Of a stretch of DNA of 64,000 nucleotides, positions 7,898 to 18,127 are shown piece by piece (positions within the stretch are counted from its first letter, which is position 1; the number at the start of each line of letters is the position of its first letter). Origin of the DNA: Rhodospirillales bacterium (lineage in GTDB: Bacteria; Pseudomonadota; Alphaproteobacteria; Dongiales; Dongiaceae); NCBI GenBank assembly GCA_009885795.1, contig VFKA01000020.1, positions 1-64,000 of the forward strand, written 5' to 3'. The notes beneath the pieces are model-generated. The model was not told where the DNA came from and made no database searches. It saw nothing but the letters and a program-made list of their open reading frames with translations. The position numbers and the translations under genes are program-made.

Positions 7898-9159
7898 TTG
7901 CCGTCCTCATCGACAATCTCGGTCGGGGCTTGCGTGCGCGGGTCGAGTTCCCGCGACGCGGCTCCGGCCACCGGCAAGGGCACGAATTTCGCCTGCTCGT
8001 CGGGCGGCTTGCCCTCGCGCCGGCGCATGCGATAGCGGGTGAAGAGCCCGAGCAGCGCCGCCACGAGCCCGAGCACGAGAAAGAGGCCGGCCGGACCGAA
8101 CCGGCCCATGGCGGCGGAGGCGGCCAAGGGGCCGATGGTGGCGCCCAAGGACCAGGCAAGAAGCAGTCCGCTCGACGCCTCGATCATGCGTTCGCGGACG
8201 ACGAAATCGAACGCGTGCGAAACGCTGATCGGATAGATGGTCGTCGCGGCGCCGCCATAGAGCGCGATCAGGACCAGGAGCGGCGTGAGCCCGCCGCCGC
8301 CGAGAACCGACCACGCATAGGCGCCGGCACAGACCACGAGCGCCACGAGCAGCACGAAGGACAGCACGGTGCGCCGGTCGAACCGGTCCGAGAGCCAGCC
8401 CGCCGGATACTGCAGCACGAGACCGCCGAGGACCGCGGACCCCATGAGCAGGGAAATGTGGAACACGCTCAACTCCATCGCGCGTCCGAAGATCGGGCCC
8501 ATGCCGAAGAAGGCGCCGCTCATGATTCCGGCCCCGAATGCGCCGGCGACGCCAAGCGGCGAAATCCGGTAGAGCTCGGCGAACCCCAGCCGCTCGGTGC
8601 GGCCAAGCTCGGGGCCGGCCACCCTGGTCAACATGACCGGCACCAGCGACAGGCTCATCAGCAGGCCCGCCAGGGTGAAGAGTTCGACGCCCTCGACGCT
8701 CCAGGCATTGACCAGAAGCTGCCCGCCGCCGGCGCCGAGATAGACCGTCACCATGTAGAGCGACAGGATCCGGCCGCGGCCTGCGTTGGCGCTGCGAGCG
8801 TTCAGCCAACTTTCGATGGTGGTGAACAGGCTGGCTATGCAGAATCCGCCGACCGCGCGCAAGACCGCCCAAGGCCACGCCGCCTCCCACAGCGGATAGA
8901 GCAGGACCGCGGCCGACACCATCGCCGCGAAGGCGGCAAAGGCCCGGACGTGACCGACGCGAAGGATAATCGTCTTACCGTAGAGGCTGCCGAGCACGAA
9001 GCCGGCGAAATAGGCCGACATCACCAGGCCGGCGGTCTCGGACGGCCATCCTCCGGCATGCATGCGGATCGGCAGCGCGATGTTCACCAGGCTGTTGCCG
9101 AGCACGAGGATGCCGGCGCCGAGCAGGAGCGAGGCTACCGAACGCAGGGCGTGAAGCAT
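7885..9159 (-). CDS. MFS transporter, YcaD-like
   Basis: 424-residue major facilitator with about 12 membrane helices. The N-half carries SAYFAGFVLGSLYGK (MFS loop 2-3 region) and GFCIASLFTTIESWLNA, typical of the YcaD group. The C-terminal tail is cytoplasmic and charged. Substrate unknown; the family contains drug and metabolite exporters. Start 9159 is chosen because upstream codons lie in a repeat. Confidence 0.85.
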   Translation of the reverse strand: MLHALRSVASLLLGAGILVLGNSLVNIALPIRMHAGGWPSETAGLVMSAYFAGFVLGSLYGKTIILRVGHVRAFAAFAAMVSAAVLLYPLWEAAWPWAVLRAVGGFCIASLFTTIESWLNARSANAGRGRILSLYMVTVYLGAGGGQLLVNAWSVEGVELFTLAGLLMSLSLVPVMLTRVAGPELGRTERLGFAELYRISPLGVAGAFGAGIMSGAFFGMGPIFGRAMELSVFHISLLMGSAVLGGLVLQYPAGWLSDRFDRRTVLSFVLLVALVVCAGAYAWSVLGGGGLTPLLVLIALYGGAATTIYPISVSHAFDFVVRERMIEASSGLLLAWSLGATIGPLAASAAMGRFGPAGLFLVLGLVAALLGLFTRYRMRRREGKPPDEQAKFVPLPVAGAASRELDPRTQAPTEIVDEDGNQGL

Positions 9160-9195
9160 GGGGTAGCGCTCGCTTTCACAAGTTCGAGAGTCGGG

Positions 9196-9260
9196 GCTCG
9201 TCCTTCGACAGGCTCGAGGCACGAGGCCCTCATGTCGAGCCTGTCGAAACACGAGGGCCG
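9196..9260. repeat. Family B hairpin repeat, copy 2
   Basis: Perfect 14-bp inverted repeat TTCGACAGGCTCGA (9204-9217) and TCGAGCCTGTCGAA (9235-9248) around a 17-nt loop. A near-identical element lies at 34536-34602, and related ones at 4995, 20130, 44601 and 51498. It sits between the diverging flank of the MFS gene and the end of the nucleosidase gene. The strong hairpin may help terminate transcription. Confidence 0.8.
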
Positions 9261-9293
9261 CTCCCGCGTACCGTCATTCCGCGATTCCGAATA

Positions 9294-10046
9294 CTAGCCC
9301 GCCAGCGCCGGCAGCACGCGGCGGACGACCGACGCGGCGTTCTTCGCGGCCGCGTCGATGAAGGCGGTGAAGTCGATATGGCTGTCGCTGCCGGCGAGGT
9401 CGCTGAGGCTGCGTACCACGACCCAAGGCAGGCCGAAATGCTCGGCGACCTGGGCGACGGCGGCGCTTTCCATGTCGACGGCGCGGGCCCCATGGCGTTC
9501 ATGGAGGCGCCGGCGCGTCGCGTCGCAGCCGACGAACTGGTCCCCGGTCGCGATGGTCCCGAAGCTTAGGATCGGAGTCCGGCCGCCGGCGACATTCGCC
9601 GGCATCGCCGCGAGCGCCAGACCGGCGAGCGCGCGATCGAGGCGCCGGCGCAGATCCGGATCGAGGTCGCAATGGAGCGCGTCCCGCGCAGGCCCCAGCG
9701 GCGGGACGCCGGGCCGGAAATTCCTGATCGTCTCGCCGACGATGGCGCCGTAATCATGCTGCACCAGCCGGTCGGCGATCACCACGTCGCCGATCCCCAG
9801 CGCCGGATCGACGCCGCCGGCAACGCCCGAGACCAGGAGCGCCCCGCAGCCGAACCGTTCGACCAGCAACGTCGCGGCGACACTCGACGCCACCTTGCCG
9901 ATGCCGCATTCGGCCAGCACCACCTCGATCCCGTCGAGACGGCCGCGCCTGTAGCCCTTGCCCCCCTGCACGCGGCCGGCGCCATCGAGATCGCGCGCCA
10001 GATGCTCCATCTCCTGCGCCATGGCGCAAAGGATGCCGAGCGGCAT
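9294..10046 (-). CDS. 5'-methylthioadenosine/S-adenosylhomocysteine nucleosidase family protein
   Basis: 250 residues of the purine nucleoside phosphorylase-1 superfamily. It starts MPLGILCAMAQEMEHLA as in MtnN. GVAGGVDPALGIGDVVIAD forms the base/phosphate-binding loop, AVDMESAAVAQVAE holds the ribose-binding Met-Glu, and VVRSLSDLAG carries the catalytic Asp. It probably cleaves MTA or SAH, or is a related phosphorylase of the hopanoid-linked type. It begins within the stop of the upstream M16 gene (TGATG), so the two are likely translationally coupled; AAGGA precedes the start. Confidence 0.8.
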   Translation of the reverse strand: MPLGILCAMAQEMEHLARDLDGAGRVQGGKGYRRGRLDGIEVVLAECGIGKVASSVAATLLVERFGCGALLVSGVAGGVDPALGIGDVVIADRLVQHDYGAIVGETIRNFRPGVPPLGPARDALHCDLDPDLRRRLDRALAGLALAAMPANVAGGRTPILSFGTIATGDQFVGCDATRRRLHERHGARAVDMESAAVAQVAEHFGLPWVVVRSLSDLAGSDSHIDFTAFIDAAAKNAASVVRRVLPALAG

Positions 10047-11407
10047 CACATGTTGTCCTTGGGTGCCGGCGCCGTGGGGACGACGCCTTCGGGCCTGCCC
10101 ACGACAATCACCGTGAGCTTCGCCGGATCGAGCAGGCGCTTGGCCACGCGCACGGCATCGGCATGCGTGACGGCGGCGAAATAGCCGTTGCGTTCGGTCA
10201 GGTAGTCCGGCCCGAAACCATCGAGCTGCAATCCCGTCAACATGCGCGCGATGCCGGCCGTACTGCTGAATCGCAGCGCGTAGGATCCGATCACATAGGT
10301 CTTGGCATCGGCCAGTTCCCGAACGCCCGGCCCGTCCTCGCGCATCCGCGCCCATTCCTCGCGCACCAGCGCCAGGGTCTCGGCCACGCGTGCGTTCTGG
10401 GTGCCGACGGAACCCATGATCAGCTCGGCGTAATCCATGGCGAGGAGGTTGGTGTCGATCGAATAGGCGAGCCCGCGCTTCTCGCGCACTTCGTTTGTGA
10501 GCCGCGACGAGAACCCGCCGCCGCCCAGCATATAATTTACCAGATAGGCGGCGTAGAAATCGGGGTCGTGGCGGGGGATGCCCTCGTGCCCGAACAGCAT
10601 CACGCTTTGAGGGATGTCCTTGTCGACGACGATGACCTGCCCGGCGGCGGACGGGGCCGTGCGCGTTGCCGCGACCGGCGCGGCCTTCGCCGCGAGACCG
10701 CCGAAGGTACTGTCCAGCAGGGGCGCCAGTTCCGCCGCCCCGATGTCGCCGACGATGGCGATGAGGAGATTGTCGCGCGCGAACCGCTCGGCGGCGAAGG
10801 AAGCGAGGTCGGCGCCGGTGACGGCCTTGACGCCCTCCACCGTCCCGTCGCCGGGCCGGCCATAAGGGTGGCCGGCGAAAATCACGCGCCGCCAGGTACG
10901 GCCGGCGAGCGCGTCGGGATCATGGACCTCGCCGGCGAGACGCGCGAGAAGCTGTCCGCGTATGCGCTCCAGTGGCCCCTCGTCGAAACGCGGCCGGGTG
11001 AGCGCCAGGCGAAGAAGGTCGAAGGCGGCGTCGCGGTGCTCCGTCAGCGTCCGCAGCTGTCCGCCGAAACTGTCCTGGCCGCTGCCGAAGGACAGATCGA
11101 CGGCCAGATCCGCGAGCTGCTGCTGAAAGGCCGTGGAATCGAGATCGCCGGCGCCTTCGTCCAGCATCGCGCTGACGAACTCGGCGCGGCCCTCCTTGCC
11201 CGGCGGATCGGTCACCGAACCGCCGCGAAACTCCAATGACAGGGACAGGATCGGGTTGGCGTGGTCCTCGATCAGCCAGGCGCGGATGCCGCCGGGGCTC
11301 ACGACCTCCTGGACGGTCATGGCCGCGGCCGCCGGCGGCGGCGCCACCGCGAACAACGCCGCGACGATCGGGAGCGATAATACCAACGGCCGTAAATATC
11401 GACTCAT
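10046..11407 (-). CDS. M16-family peptidase homologue lacking the zinc motif
   Basis: 453-residue secreted M16 protein with a signal peptide (LVLSLPIVAALFAVAPPPAAAA). Where active members have HxxEH, this one reads AEFVSAMLDEGAG, so both histidines are missing and it should not bind zinc. The C-terminal domain has the family RxxxY-type segment in EVREKRGLAYSID. Known bacterial M16 systems pair a catalytic with a non-catalytic subunit; the gene upstream (11528-12886) is the likely catalytic partner. The first nine codons lie inside the family A repeat. Confidence 0.85.
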   Translation of the reverse strand: MSRYLRPLVLSLPIVAALFAVAPPPAAAAMTVQEVVSPGGIRAWLIEDHANPILSLSLEFRGGSVTDPPGKEGRAEFVSAMLDEGAGDLDSTAFQQQLADLAVDLSFGSGQDSFGGQLRTLTEHRDAAFDLLRLALTRPRFDEGPLERIRGQLLARLAGEVHDPDALAGRTWRRVIFAGHPYGRPGDGTVEGVKAVTGADLASFAAERFARDNLLIAIVGDIGAAELAPLLDSTFGGLAAKAAPVAATRTAPSAAGQVIVVDKDIPQSVMLFGHEGIPRHDPDFYAAYLVNYMLGGGGFSSRLTNEVREKRGLAYSIDTNLLAMDYAELIMGSVGTQNARVAETLALVREEWARMREDGPGVRELADAKTYVIGSYALRFSSTAGIARMLTGLQLDGFGPDYLTERNGYFAAVTHADAVRVAKRLLDPAKLTVIVVGRPEGVVPTAPAPKDNM

Positions 11408-11489
11408 GCGACGCGCCGACGCGCTCCCCCTCTCCCCGACCCTCTCCCACGGAGGGGAGAGGGGGGTTAGCGTGCAAGGGTGAGGGGGA
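11383..11489. repeat. Family A repeat, copy 2 (inverted)
   Basis: Inverted copy of the 98-180 repeat with the same CTCTCCC hairpin, CGCGCCGACGCGC segment and tail. The tail overlaps the first codons of the downstream M16 gene, so repeat and coding sequence are fused. It lies between two genes of the same strand. Confidence 0.75.
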
Positions 11490-11527
11490 CGCGGACGGGC
11501 TGGGATCATGGTCCTTATGGTCCCGCG

Positions 11528-12886
11528 TCAGCTCCCCGGTGCCGCGAGCAGCAGCCCGGTCACCGAGGATTCCGGCCGCAGCACGTAGCGCGCCGCCGCG
11601 TTCACCTGCTCGATGGTTACGGCGCGGATGCGCGCCGGCCATTCTTCCACATCGTCGAGGGTACCGCCGGTCGCGAGCGCCGCGCCCACGATGCGCGGCG
11701 GACCGGTCAAGCTGTCGCGCGCCTTGATGGCATCGGCGACGAGGAGGGTCTTTGCCGTCGCGAGCTCGGCCGCGTTGACGCCGTCGCGCAGGAGTTCGCC
11801 AATGGCGGCCTCGACCGCCTCGCCAACCGCCTCGGCGCTGCCGCCGACCGGCGGGCTCGCGGAGATGGCGAAACTCCCCTCGTCGATGCGGTCGGGTTCA
11901 TAGTAGGCGTTGACACCGGCCGCCACCTTGTCCTCGACGACAAGCCGGCGATAGAAGCGGCTGGTCGGCCCGCCGGCGACGATCTCGGCGAGAAGTTCGA
12001 GCGCATGGGCATGCCCGTTCGGATCCTTGCCGCTGCTCGGCGCCAGATAGCGCCGCACCCAGTTCGGCTGCTGCACGCGCGGGCTCTTGAACATGACTTG
12101 GACCGGCGCCAGGTGCGGCGGCTCGACCAGGCGTTCGCGCGCCGGAACGGCGCCGCGCGGGATCGGTCCATAATAGGTCTCGGCCAGCTTTCGCACCGCT
12201 GCCGCCTCGACGTCGCCGGCGACGATGAGGATGGCGTTGTTCGGCCGGTACCAGCGGCGATAGAAGTCGATCGCATCGGCGCTGGTCAGCCCGCGCATCT
12301 CATGCTCCCAGCCGATCGTCGGCGTCCCGTAAGAGTGGTGGCGGTAGAGGGCGGCCGACATCGCCTCGCCCAATTGCGAGGCCGGCTCATTGTCGATGCG
12401 CTGGCGGCGCTCCTCCAGGATGACATCGCGCTCGGGCAGGACCACCGCGTCGGTGAGGACAAGATTGACCATGCGGTCGGCTTCGAGGCGCATGGCGAGC
12501 TCGAGGTGCTCCACCGCCACGGTCTGGTGATAGATGGTGTAGTCCGACGAGGTGGATGCGTTTTCGTTGCCGCCGATTCGGGCGATCTCGGCGGAGTACT
12601 GTCCCGGCGCCATCGTCGTCGTGCCCCGGAACATCAGGTGTTCGAGAAAGTGGGCGATGCCGGACTTGCCCGGCGGCTCGTCGGCGGCGCCGACCTTGTA
12701 CCAGACCATCTGCGTGGCGATGGGGGCGCGGCGATTGGGGATCACCACGACCTCGAGGCCATTCGCGAGGACGAAGGTCTCGGCTTCGAACGGCGCCGCC
12801 GCCGGGGCGCCCGAAGCACCGGCAAGCACGAGGAACGAGACCGCGAGCCCCGCCGCGCCCCGGCGGAGCCGTGCAAACACGCGCAT
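11528..12886 (-). CDS. M16-family zinc peptidase (active subunit)
   Basis: 452 residues with signal peptide (LAVSFLVLAGASGAPAAA). Zinc motif HFLEH is at His79-Glu82-His83, and a third ligand Glu lies in ERDVILEERRQRI. The second M16 half has EVREK-type regions replaced by GPTSRFYRRLVVEDK. It likely degrades peptides in the periplasm, working with the inactive partner downstream. Start 12886 precedes a clear signal sequence; upstream codons belong to a family D repeat. Confidence 0.9.
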   Translation of the reverse strand: MRVFARLRRGAAGLAVSFLVLAGASGAPAAAPFEAETFVLANGLEVVVIPNRRAPIATQMVWYKVGAADEPPGKSGIAHFLEHLMFRGTTTMAPGQYSAEIARIGGNENASTSSDYTIYHQTVAVEHLELAMRLEADRMVNLVLTDAVVLPERDVILEERRQRIDNEPASQLGEAMSAALYRHHSYGTPTIGWEHEMRGLTSADAIDFYRRWYRPNNAILIVAGDVEAAAVRKLAETYYGPIPRGAVPARERLVEPPHLAPVQVMFKSPRVQQPNWVRRYLAPSSGKDPNGHAHALELLAEIVAGGPTSRFYRRLVVEDKVAAGVNAYYEPDRIDEGSFAISASPPVGGSAEAVGEAVEAAIGELLRDGVNAAELATAKTLLVADAIKARDSLTGPPRIVGAALATGGTLDDVEEWPARIRAVTIEQVNAAARYVLRPESSVTGLLLAAPGS

Positions 12887-12956
12887 GACGATGCCGGCTG
12901 TCAGTGTATAATCCGACCGGATGGGATCGCTCCCCCGCCCATCATGCTCCAAGTCC

Positions 12957-13029
12957 GTCATTCCGGCGAAAGCCGGACTCCATCGAGCCCATGTCGCGAT
13001 GGGTTCCGGCTTTCGCCGGGACGACAGGG
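12957..13029. repeat. Family D hairpin repeat, copy 1
   Basis: Reads CATTCCGGCGAAAGCCGGA...CCATCGAGCCCATG...TTCCGGCTTTCGCCGGGACGACAGG. The outer parts are complementary, giving a long hairpin. A longer relative is at 34108-34216. It lies upstream of the M16 operon and after bamF, and may be a terminator-like REP. Confidence 0.75.
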
Positions 13030-13066
13030 ATGTTGAGGGCATGAATCAAATAGTTCGCACACCGGT

Positions 13067-13627
13067 CTAGAATATGCCTTCGAGCAACGCCCGCTTCTTG
13101 CGGATGACCACCGGCGTATCGCCCTCGGTTACCGAACGGCCGAGCGCCGCGTTTTCCTGCAGCCGCCGCGTTTCCGCCAAGGGATCGATGACCGTGCCCG
13201 CGGGCGCGGGATCGCGCCAGAACACCAGGCGGTCGATGAACTGCTCGTCCTGCTCCATATCTTCCTTGGTCTCCGTATCCACCAATTGGCGAATGTTCGG
13301 ATCGACCCCGGCGGCCCCGGCATTCTGCAGCAGAGCCGATTCGCCCCCGCTCGCGCCCTCGACCGCGACAACGCCGCCCTCGGTGTTGGCGAAGATCGCC
13401 GCCGCCGCCTGGTCGCGCGCCGACAGTTCCTGCGGGCGCGCCGCGCCCGGTTGCGGCGGCCGCAACGTATAGTTCGGCGGCAGGCTCAAGGGCGCCCGCG
13501 CCAGAACCTGGAATTCATCGGGCGCCTGTTTTTCCAGGCCCAGCGCCTCGCGCGTCTGGCTACACCCGGAAAATCCGGCCGAGCCAACCATCAAAGCGCC
13601 AATCGCGATCGAGATGCCGAAGCGCAT
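13067..13627 (-). CDS. bamF: DUF3035 lipoprotein, BamF-like outer-membrane assembly subunit
   Basis: 186-residue lipoprotein with lipobox FSGC (cleavage before the Cys in GFSGCSQ). The body has the DUF3035 pattern EFQVLARAPLSLPPNYTLRPP, a conserved polyproline segment in alphaproteobacterial BamF, the extra subunit of the Bam beta-barrel machine. The C-terminal part has WRDPAPAGTVIDPLAE. It follows lspA, whose product would process it, and is probably in one transcript with ileS-lspA. Start 13627 is set by the signal peptide. Confidence 0.85.
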   Translation of the reverse strand: MRFGISIAIGALMVGSAGFSGCSQTREALGLEKQAPDEFQVLARAPLSLPPNYTLRPPQPGAARPQELSARDQAAAAIFANTEGGVVAVEGASGGESALLQNAGAAGVDPNIRQLVDTETKEDMEQDEQFIDRLVFWRDPAPAGTVIDPLAETRRLQENAALGRSVTEGDTPVVIRKKRALLEGIF

Positions 13628-13667
13628 CGCAACCTCCCATTCCCAACGCCAAAGGTATCGAAGACCC

Positions 13668-14144
13668 TTATCTAGCGCGTTCGCGGTCGCTAAACAACCC
13701 ATCGATGACAAGCCCGGCCACCCCGCAGAATATCGCGGTATCGGCCAGGTTGAAGGCCGGCCAATGGTAGCCGGCGGCGTGAACATCGAGAAAATCGAAG
13801 ACGGCGCCGAAAACCAGCCGGTCGATGACGTTCCCAACCGCCCCGCCGATCACCAGGCCGATCGCCAGCGCCGGCAAGACGCGGTCCTGACGCCGCAGCC
13901 ACCAGGCGAGCCCGGCGGCGACGGCGAGAGCGACGCCGGAGAGGACATAAGGGGCGTAAAGCCAGTCCGAGCGGAACAGGCTGAAACTCACCCCCTTGTT
14001 CCAGGCCAGCACGAGATTGAAGAACGGCGTTATCTCGATCTCGCGGGGTGGCGCCATAACCACGTTCAGGATCAGCCACTTGCTCGCCTGGTCGGCCGCC
14101 ACGGCGCCGAGCGCCGCCGCCCAGCCAAGATGCTTCGGTCGCAT
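13668..14144 (-). CDS. lspA: Lipoprotein signal peptidase (signal peptidase II)
   Basis: 158-residue inner-membrane aspartic protease that removes prolipoprotein signal peptides. Four TM helices; catalytic Asp109 in GNVIDR and Asp135 in FNLADTAI match the family pair. Asn50 in AWNKGVSFS is also typical. It starts 7 bp after the ileS stop, in the widespread ileS-lspA arrangement. Confidence 0.95.
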   Translation of the reverse strand: MRPKHLGWAAALGAVAADQASKWLILNVVMAPPREIEITPFFNLVLAWNKGVSFSLFRSDWLYAPYVLSGVALAVAAGLAWWLRRQDRVLPALAIGLVIGGAVGNVIDRLVFGAVFDFLDVHAAGYHWPAFNLADTAIFCGVAGLVIDGLFSDRERAR

Positions 14145-14151
14145 GTCGACC

Positions 14152-16992
14152 TCAGGTTTCGGCAAGCGCCGCGACGACATCGGCGCAGCGCCCGCAGACC
14201 GCCGGATGATCGGGGCGGCGCCCAACCTCGGGCAGCACCTTCCAGCAGCGCTCGCATTTCTTGCCCTCGGCCAGCTCGATCACGACGCCCAGATCGGGTA
14301 CGTCCGGCAGCATGAAGGCGCCGGCAGGCGGCGGGCCGTCTACGAGTATCAGGCCCGAAGTGATGGCGATCTCGGCCAGGTCGATGCCGTCCACAACCGT
14401 GCGATAATCGGCATTGGCAAAGACGCGCGGGTGCGCCTGCAGGCTGGCGCCGATCTTTTTTTCGGCCCGCGCGATCTCGAGGGCGCCGGTGACGACGCGG
14501 CGCAGCGTTCGCAGCCTGGTCCAGCGCTCGGAAAGCGCCTCGTCTTGCCATTCGTCCGGAATCGCCGGGAATTCGCGCAAGTGAACGCTGGCCTCGGTTC
14601 CGGTTCCACGCGACAGCCATGCTTCCTCGGCGGTAAAGCAGAGGATGGGGGCGAGCCAGGCGGTAAGACACGAGAAGACATGATCGAGAACCGTGCGCAC
14701 GGCACGCCGCCCGGGCGCATCGCCAGGATCGCAGTAGAGCGAATCCTTGCGCACGTCGAAATAGAAGGCCGAGAGATCGACCGCGCAGAAGTTATGAAGC
14801 GCGGTGAAGAGGTCGTGGAAGGCGAAATCGTCGCACGATTGCCGCACCTGCCGGTCGATCTCCCACAGGCGGTGCAGCACCCAGCGATCGAGTTCCGGCA
14901 TATCGGCCCGCGTCACGCGTTCGCGTTCCTCGAAGCCGGCGAGCGCGCCCAGAAGATAGCGCAGCGTGTTGCGAAGGCGGCGATAGGCCTCGGCGTGCTG
15001 CTTCAGGATCTCGGGCCCGATGCGCAAATCCTCGGCATAGTCCGACGCCACCACCCAAAGGCGCAGGATGTCGGCACCATGCTGCTTCATCACGTCCTGG
15101 GGGGCGACGTTGTTGCCCAGCGATTTCGACATCTTGCGGCCCTGCTCGTCGAGCACGAAGCCGTGGGTCAAGACCGTCTCGTAGGGCGCGCGCGCCCGCG
15201 TGCCGCAGGATTCCAATAGCGACGAGTGGAACCAGCCGCGATGCTGATCCGAGCCTTCGAGATAGAGCTGCGCCGGCCAGGCGAGATCGCTGTCCCGGCG
15301 CGGCTCCAGCACGAAGGCGTGGGTGCAGCCGCTCTCGAACCACACGTCGACGATGTCGGTCACGACCTCGTAATCGGCGGCCTTGTAATCGGCGCCGAGG
15401 AAGCGCTGCGGATCGGACGCGAACCAGGAATCGGAGCCCTCTTTTTCGAAAGCCGCGGCGATGCGGTCGATGACGCCCTGGTCGCGCAGCGGCGCGCCGG
15501 TCGCCTTATCGACGAAGACGGCGATGGGCACGCCCCAGGCGCGCTGGCGCGAGATGCACCAGTCGGGCCGCTGCTCGATCATCGCCTGAAGGCGGTTGCG
15601 CCCCTGCGCCGGCACGAAGCGCGTCTCGGCGATGGCCTTGAGCGCGGTCTCGCGCAAGCCCGTCGCCGACATGGAGATGAACCACTGCGCGGTATTGCGG
15701 AAGATCAGCGGCGCCTTGGAGCGCCAGGAATGGGGATAGCTGTGCGTGAGCTTGCCCCGCGCCATGAGCGCGCCGGCTAGGCCAAGCGCCGCCACGACCG
15801 CGCCGTCGGCGTCGCCGGTCTTGCCCGCGGGCGTAAGCACGCATTTGCCGGCGAAGAGCGGCACCGTGGCGGCATAGGAGCCGTCCTCGTCCACGGTGCG
15901 CGGCACCTCGATGCCATGGGCGGCACCAAGCTCGAAATCGTCGGCGCCGTGGCCGGGGGCGACATGCACGAGCCCGGTGCCCTGCTCGGTGGTGACGAAT
16001 CCCGCCGCCAGCAGCGGCACCTCGAAATCGTAACCCTTCCCGTGCAACGGATGGCGGCAGACCGTGCCGGCGAGATCGGCGCCTGGGAACGCGCGAAGGA
16101 CGCGATGCCCCGCGATTCCCACCTCGGCGCGAAAGGAGTCCAGGAGCGCCTCGGCGACGACGATCTTTTCACCGACCCGGGCCTGGCTTTGGTCCGCGAT
16201 CTCGACCACCTCGATCGCCAGATAGCCGGTGTCCTTGCCGTAGGCGATGGCGCGATTGCCCGGGATCGTCCAAGGGGTCGTCGTCCAGATCACCGCCGCC
16301 GCCCCGGCCAAGGCCGGGACCGGCGAGCGCAACACGGGAAAGCGGACGTGGATCGTGGTCGAGACGTGGTCGTGATACTCGATCTCGGCTTCCGCCAGCG
16401 CCGTCTTCTCGACCACCGACCAAAGGACGGGTTTCGATCCGCGGTAGAGGGCGCCGTTCATGAGGAACTTGCCGATCTCGCGAACGATTTGCGCCTCGGA
16501 GGCGAGCGCCATCGTGGTGTAGGGATGGCTCCAATCGCCTTCCACGCCCAGGCGCCGAAACTCCTCGCGCTGCACGTCGATCCAGTGGGCCGCGAAATCA
16601 CGGCATTCCTTGCGGAATTCGATGATCGGCACCTGGTCCTTGTCCTTGCCGGCGGCGCGGTAGCGTTCCTCGATCTTCCATTCGATCGGAAGCCCGTGGC
16701 AGTCCCAGCCGGGCACGTAGTTCGAATCCTTGCCCAGCATCTGCTGCGAGCGGCTGACGACGTCCTTCAGAATCTTGTTGAGCGCGGTGCCGAGATGGAT
16801 CGGGCCGTTGGCGTAAGGCGGCCCGTCATGGAGTACGAATTTCGGGCGCCCCGGGCTACGCGCGCGCAACTGCCCGAAGAGGTCGATCTCCCGCCAGCGC
16901 TTCAGCAACGGCGGCTCGCGCTCGGGCAGGTTGGCGCGCATCGGGAAATCGGTGCGCGGCAGAAACACGGTGGACTTGTAGTCGATGGTCAT
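14152..16992 (-). CDS. ileS: Isoleucyl-tRNA synthetase
   Basis: Charges tRNA-Ile. 946 residues, class Ia. The HIGH-equivalent is PIHLG at residues 64-68, KMSKS is in [11 protein letters not shown] near residue 620, and the CP1 editing domain lies between about 200 and 400 ([11 protein letters not shown]). A C-terminal zinc finger KCERCW...CGRC is present, so this is the bacterial zinc-containing form. It overlaps the ribF stop by 4 bp (ATGA). Confidence 0.97.
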   Translation of the reverse strand: MTIDYKSTVFLPRTDFPMRANLPEREPPLLKRWREIDLFGQLRARSPGRPKFVLHDGPPYANGPIHLGTALNKILKDVVSRSQQMLGKDSNYVPGWDCHGLPIEWKIEERYRAAGKDKDQVPIIEFRKECRDFAAHWIDVQREEFRRLGVEGDWSHPYTTMALASEAQIVREIGKFLMNGALYRGSKPVLWSVVEKTALAEAEIEYHDHVSTTIHVRFPVLRSPVPALAGAAAVIWTTTPWTIPGNRAIAYGKDTGYLAIEVVEIADQSQARVGEKIVVAEALLDSFRAEVGIAGHRVLRAFPGADLAGTVCRHPLHGKGYDFEVPLLAAGFVTTEQGTGLVHVAPGHGADDFELGAAHGIEVPRTVDEDGSYAATVPLFAGKCVLTPAGKTGDADGAVVAALGLAGALMARGKLTHSYPHSWRSKAPLIFRNTAQWFISMSATGLRETALKAIAETRFVPAQGRNRLQAMIEQRPDWCISRQRAWGVPIAVFVDKATGAPLRDQGVIDRIAAAFEKEGSDSWFASDPQRFLGADYKAADYEVVTDIVDVWFESGCTHAFVLEPRRDSDLAWPAQLYLEGSDQHRGWFHSSLLESCGTRARAPYETVLTHGFVLDEQGRKMSKSLGNNVAPQDVMKQHGADILRLWVVASDYAEDLRIGPEILKQHAEAYRRLRNTLRYLLGALAGFEERERVTRADMPELDRWVLHRLWEIDRQVRQSCDDFAFHDLFTALHNFCAVDLSAFYFDVRKDSLYCDPGDAPGRRAVRTVLDHVFSCLTAWLAPILCFTAEEAWLSRGTGTEASVHLREFPAIPDEWQDEALSERWTRLRTLRRVVTGALEIARAEKKIGASLQAHPRVFANADYRTVVDGIDLAEIAITSGLILVDGPPPAGAFMLPDVPDLGVVIELAEGKKCERCWKVLPEVGRRPDHPAVCGRCADVVAALAET

Positions 16993-18038
16993 CGGACGTT
17001 CTGGCGCGGACGAAGGGCGGAATCATAGACGTTGCGCCGGCCCGCTACATTGTGCCCCGACGCCGCCCGCAACAAGGGCGCCGTCCCCGGCGGCGGTCCC
17101 TTGTAGGCGGCGAGAAGGCGGCGTGCCTCCGCCGCGTCGACGCCGATCTGGGCCTTCAGGGCAGCCAGGTTTTCAAAGGTCGCGTCGGCGCGCACATGGT
17201 CGATGAGCGCCACCCGAAACTGCCGGCCGTAGAGGTCGGCGTCGAAATCGAACAGATGCGCTTCGAGCCGGACGTCCTTTCCCGCCACCGCCGGGCGCCG
17301 GCCGATATAGGCGGCGCCATCGTGCCAGCGCGTTTCGCGGCCTTCGTCGATGCCGGCCTTGATGGCGTAGACGCCGAAACCGGGCTGGAGATAATCGTCG
17401 ATCTCGATATTGGCGGTGGGGTAGTCGAGCGTTCGCCCGAGCCGGTCGCCGGTAACGACACGGCCCGCGATCTCCCACGGCCGGCCGAGCAGGCGCGCGG
17501 CTTCGAGCGCCCGGCCGGCGATCAGGCACTCGCGGATGCGCGTCGATGAATAGACCTCGCCGCTCTCGCTTGCCGGCGGAACCTCGGTCACCGCGAAACC
17601 GTGAAGACGCCCGAGGTCGGCCAGCAGCGCCGCGTTACCGCGCCGGCCGCGCCCGAACACGAAGTCGTAGCCGATGACGACTTCCGCGGCCTCCAACCCT
17701 TCGGACAGAACCTCGACGACGAAGGCCTCGGCGCTCTTGCCGGCGAGCTCGGCGTCGAAGTGCAGAACGAACAGGCAATCGACGCTGCTGGCTTCGAGCT
17801 GGCGCACCTTGATGCGCAACGGCGTCAAACGGAAAGACGGCCGCCCGGGCTGGAAGTACTCGCGCGGGTGCGGCTCGAAGGTGAGGACGCCGAGGCTGGC
17901 GCCGAGCGAAGCGGCGCGCTCGGCCGCGGCCGCGATCACCGCCTGGTGGCCGCGATGCACGCCGTCGAAGTTGCCGATCGCCAGCACGGCGCCGCGCGCT
18001 TCCACGGGTACTTCGGTATGATGGCGAAACAGTCGCAT
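16989..18038 (-). CDS. ribF: Bifunctional riboflavin kinase / FAD synthetase
   Basis: 349 residues. The N-terminal adenylyltransferase domain has [15 protein letters not shown] (nucleotidyltransferase HxGH-type motif) and SSTRIRECL. The C-terminal kinase domain has [17 protein letters not shown]. It makes FMN then FAD from riboflavin. ATG 18038 opens MRLFRHH, as in homologues; an earlier in-frame ATG at 18086 is less likely. Translationally coupled to ileS. Confidence 0.95.
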   Translation of the reverse strand: MRLFRHHTEVPVEARGAVLAIGNFDGVHRGHQAVIAAAAERAASLGASLGVLTFEPHPREYFQPGRPSFRLTPLRIKVRQLEASSVDCLFVLHFDAELAGKSAEAFVVEVLSEGLEAAEVVIGYDFVFGRGRRGNAALLADLGRLHGFAVTEVPPASESGEVYSSTRIRECLIAGRALEAARLLGRPWEIAGRVVTGDRLGRTLDYPTANIEIDDYLQPGFGVYAIKAGIDEGRETRWHDGAAYIGRRPAVAGKDVRLEAHLFDFDADLYGRQFRVALIDHVRADATFENLAALKAQIGVDAAEARRLLAAYKGPPPGTAPLLRAASGHNVAGRRNVYDSALRPRQNVR

Positions 18039-18127
18039 CGGGCCGGCCAAATCCTCGCGCCCCACGATGGGCGAGGGGCAGAACATATCTCGGGATCGAC
18101 CCCAAGGATAGTTAGCCGCCGGAAATT

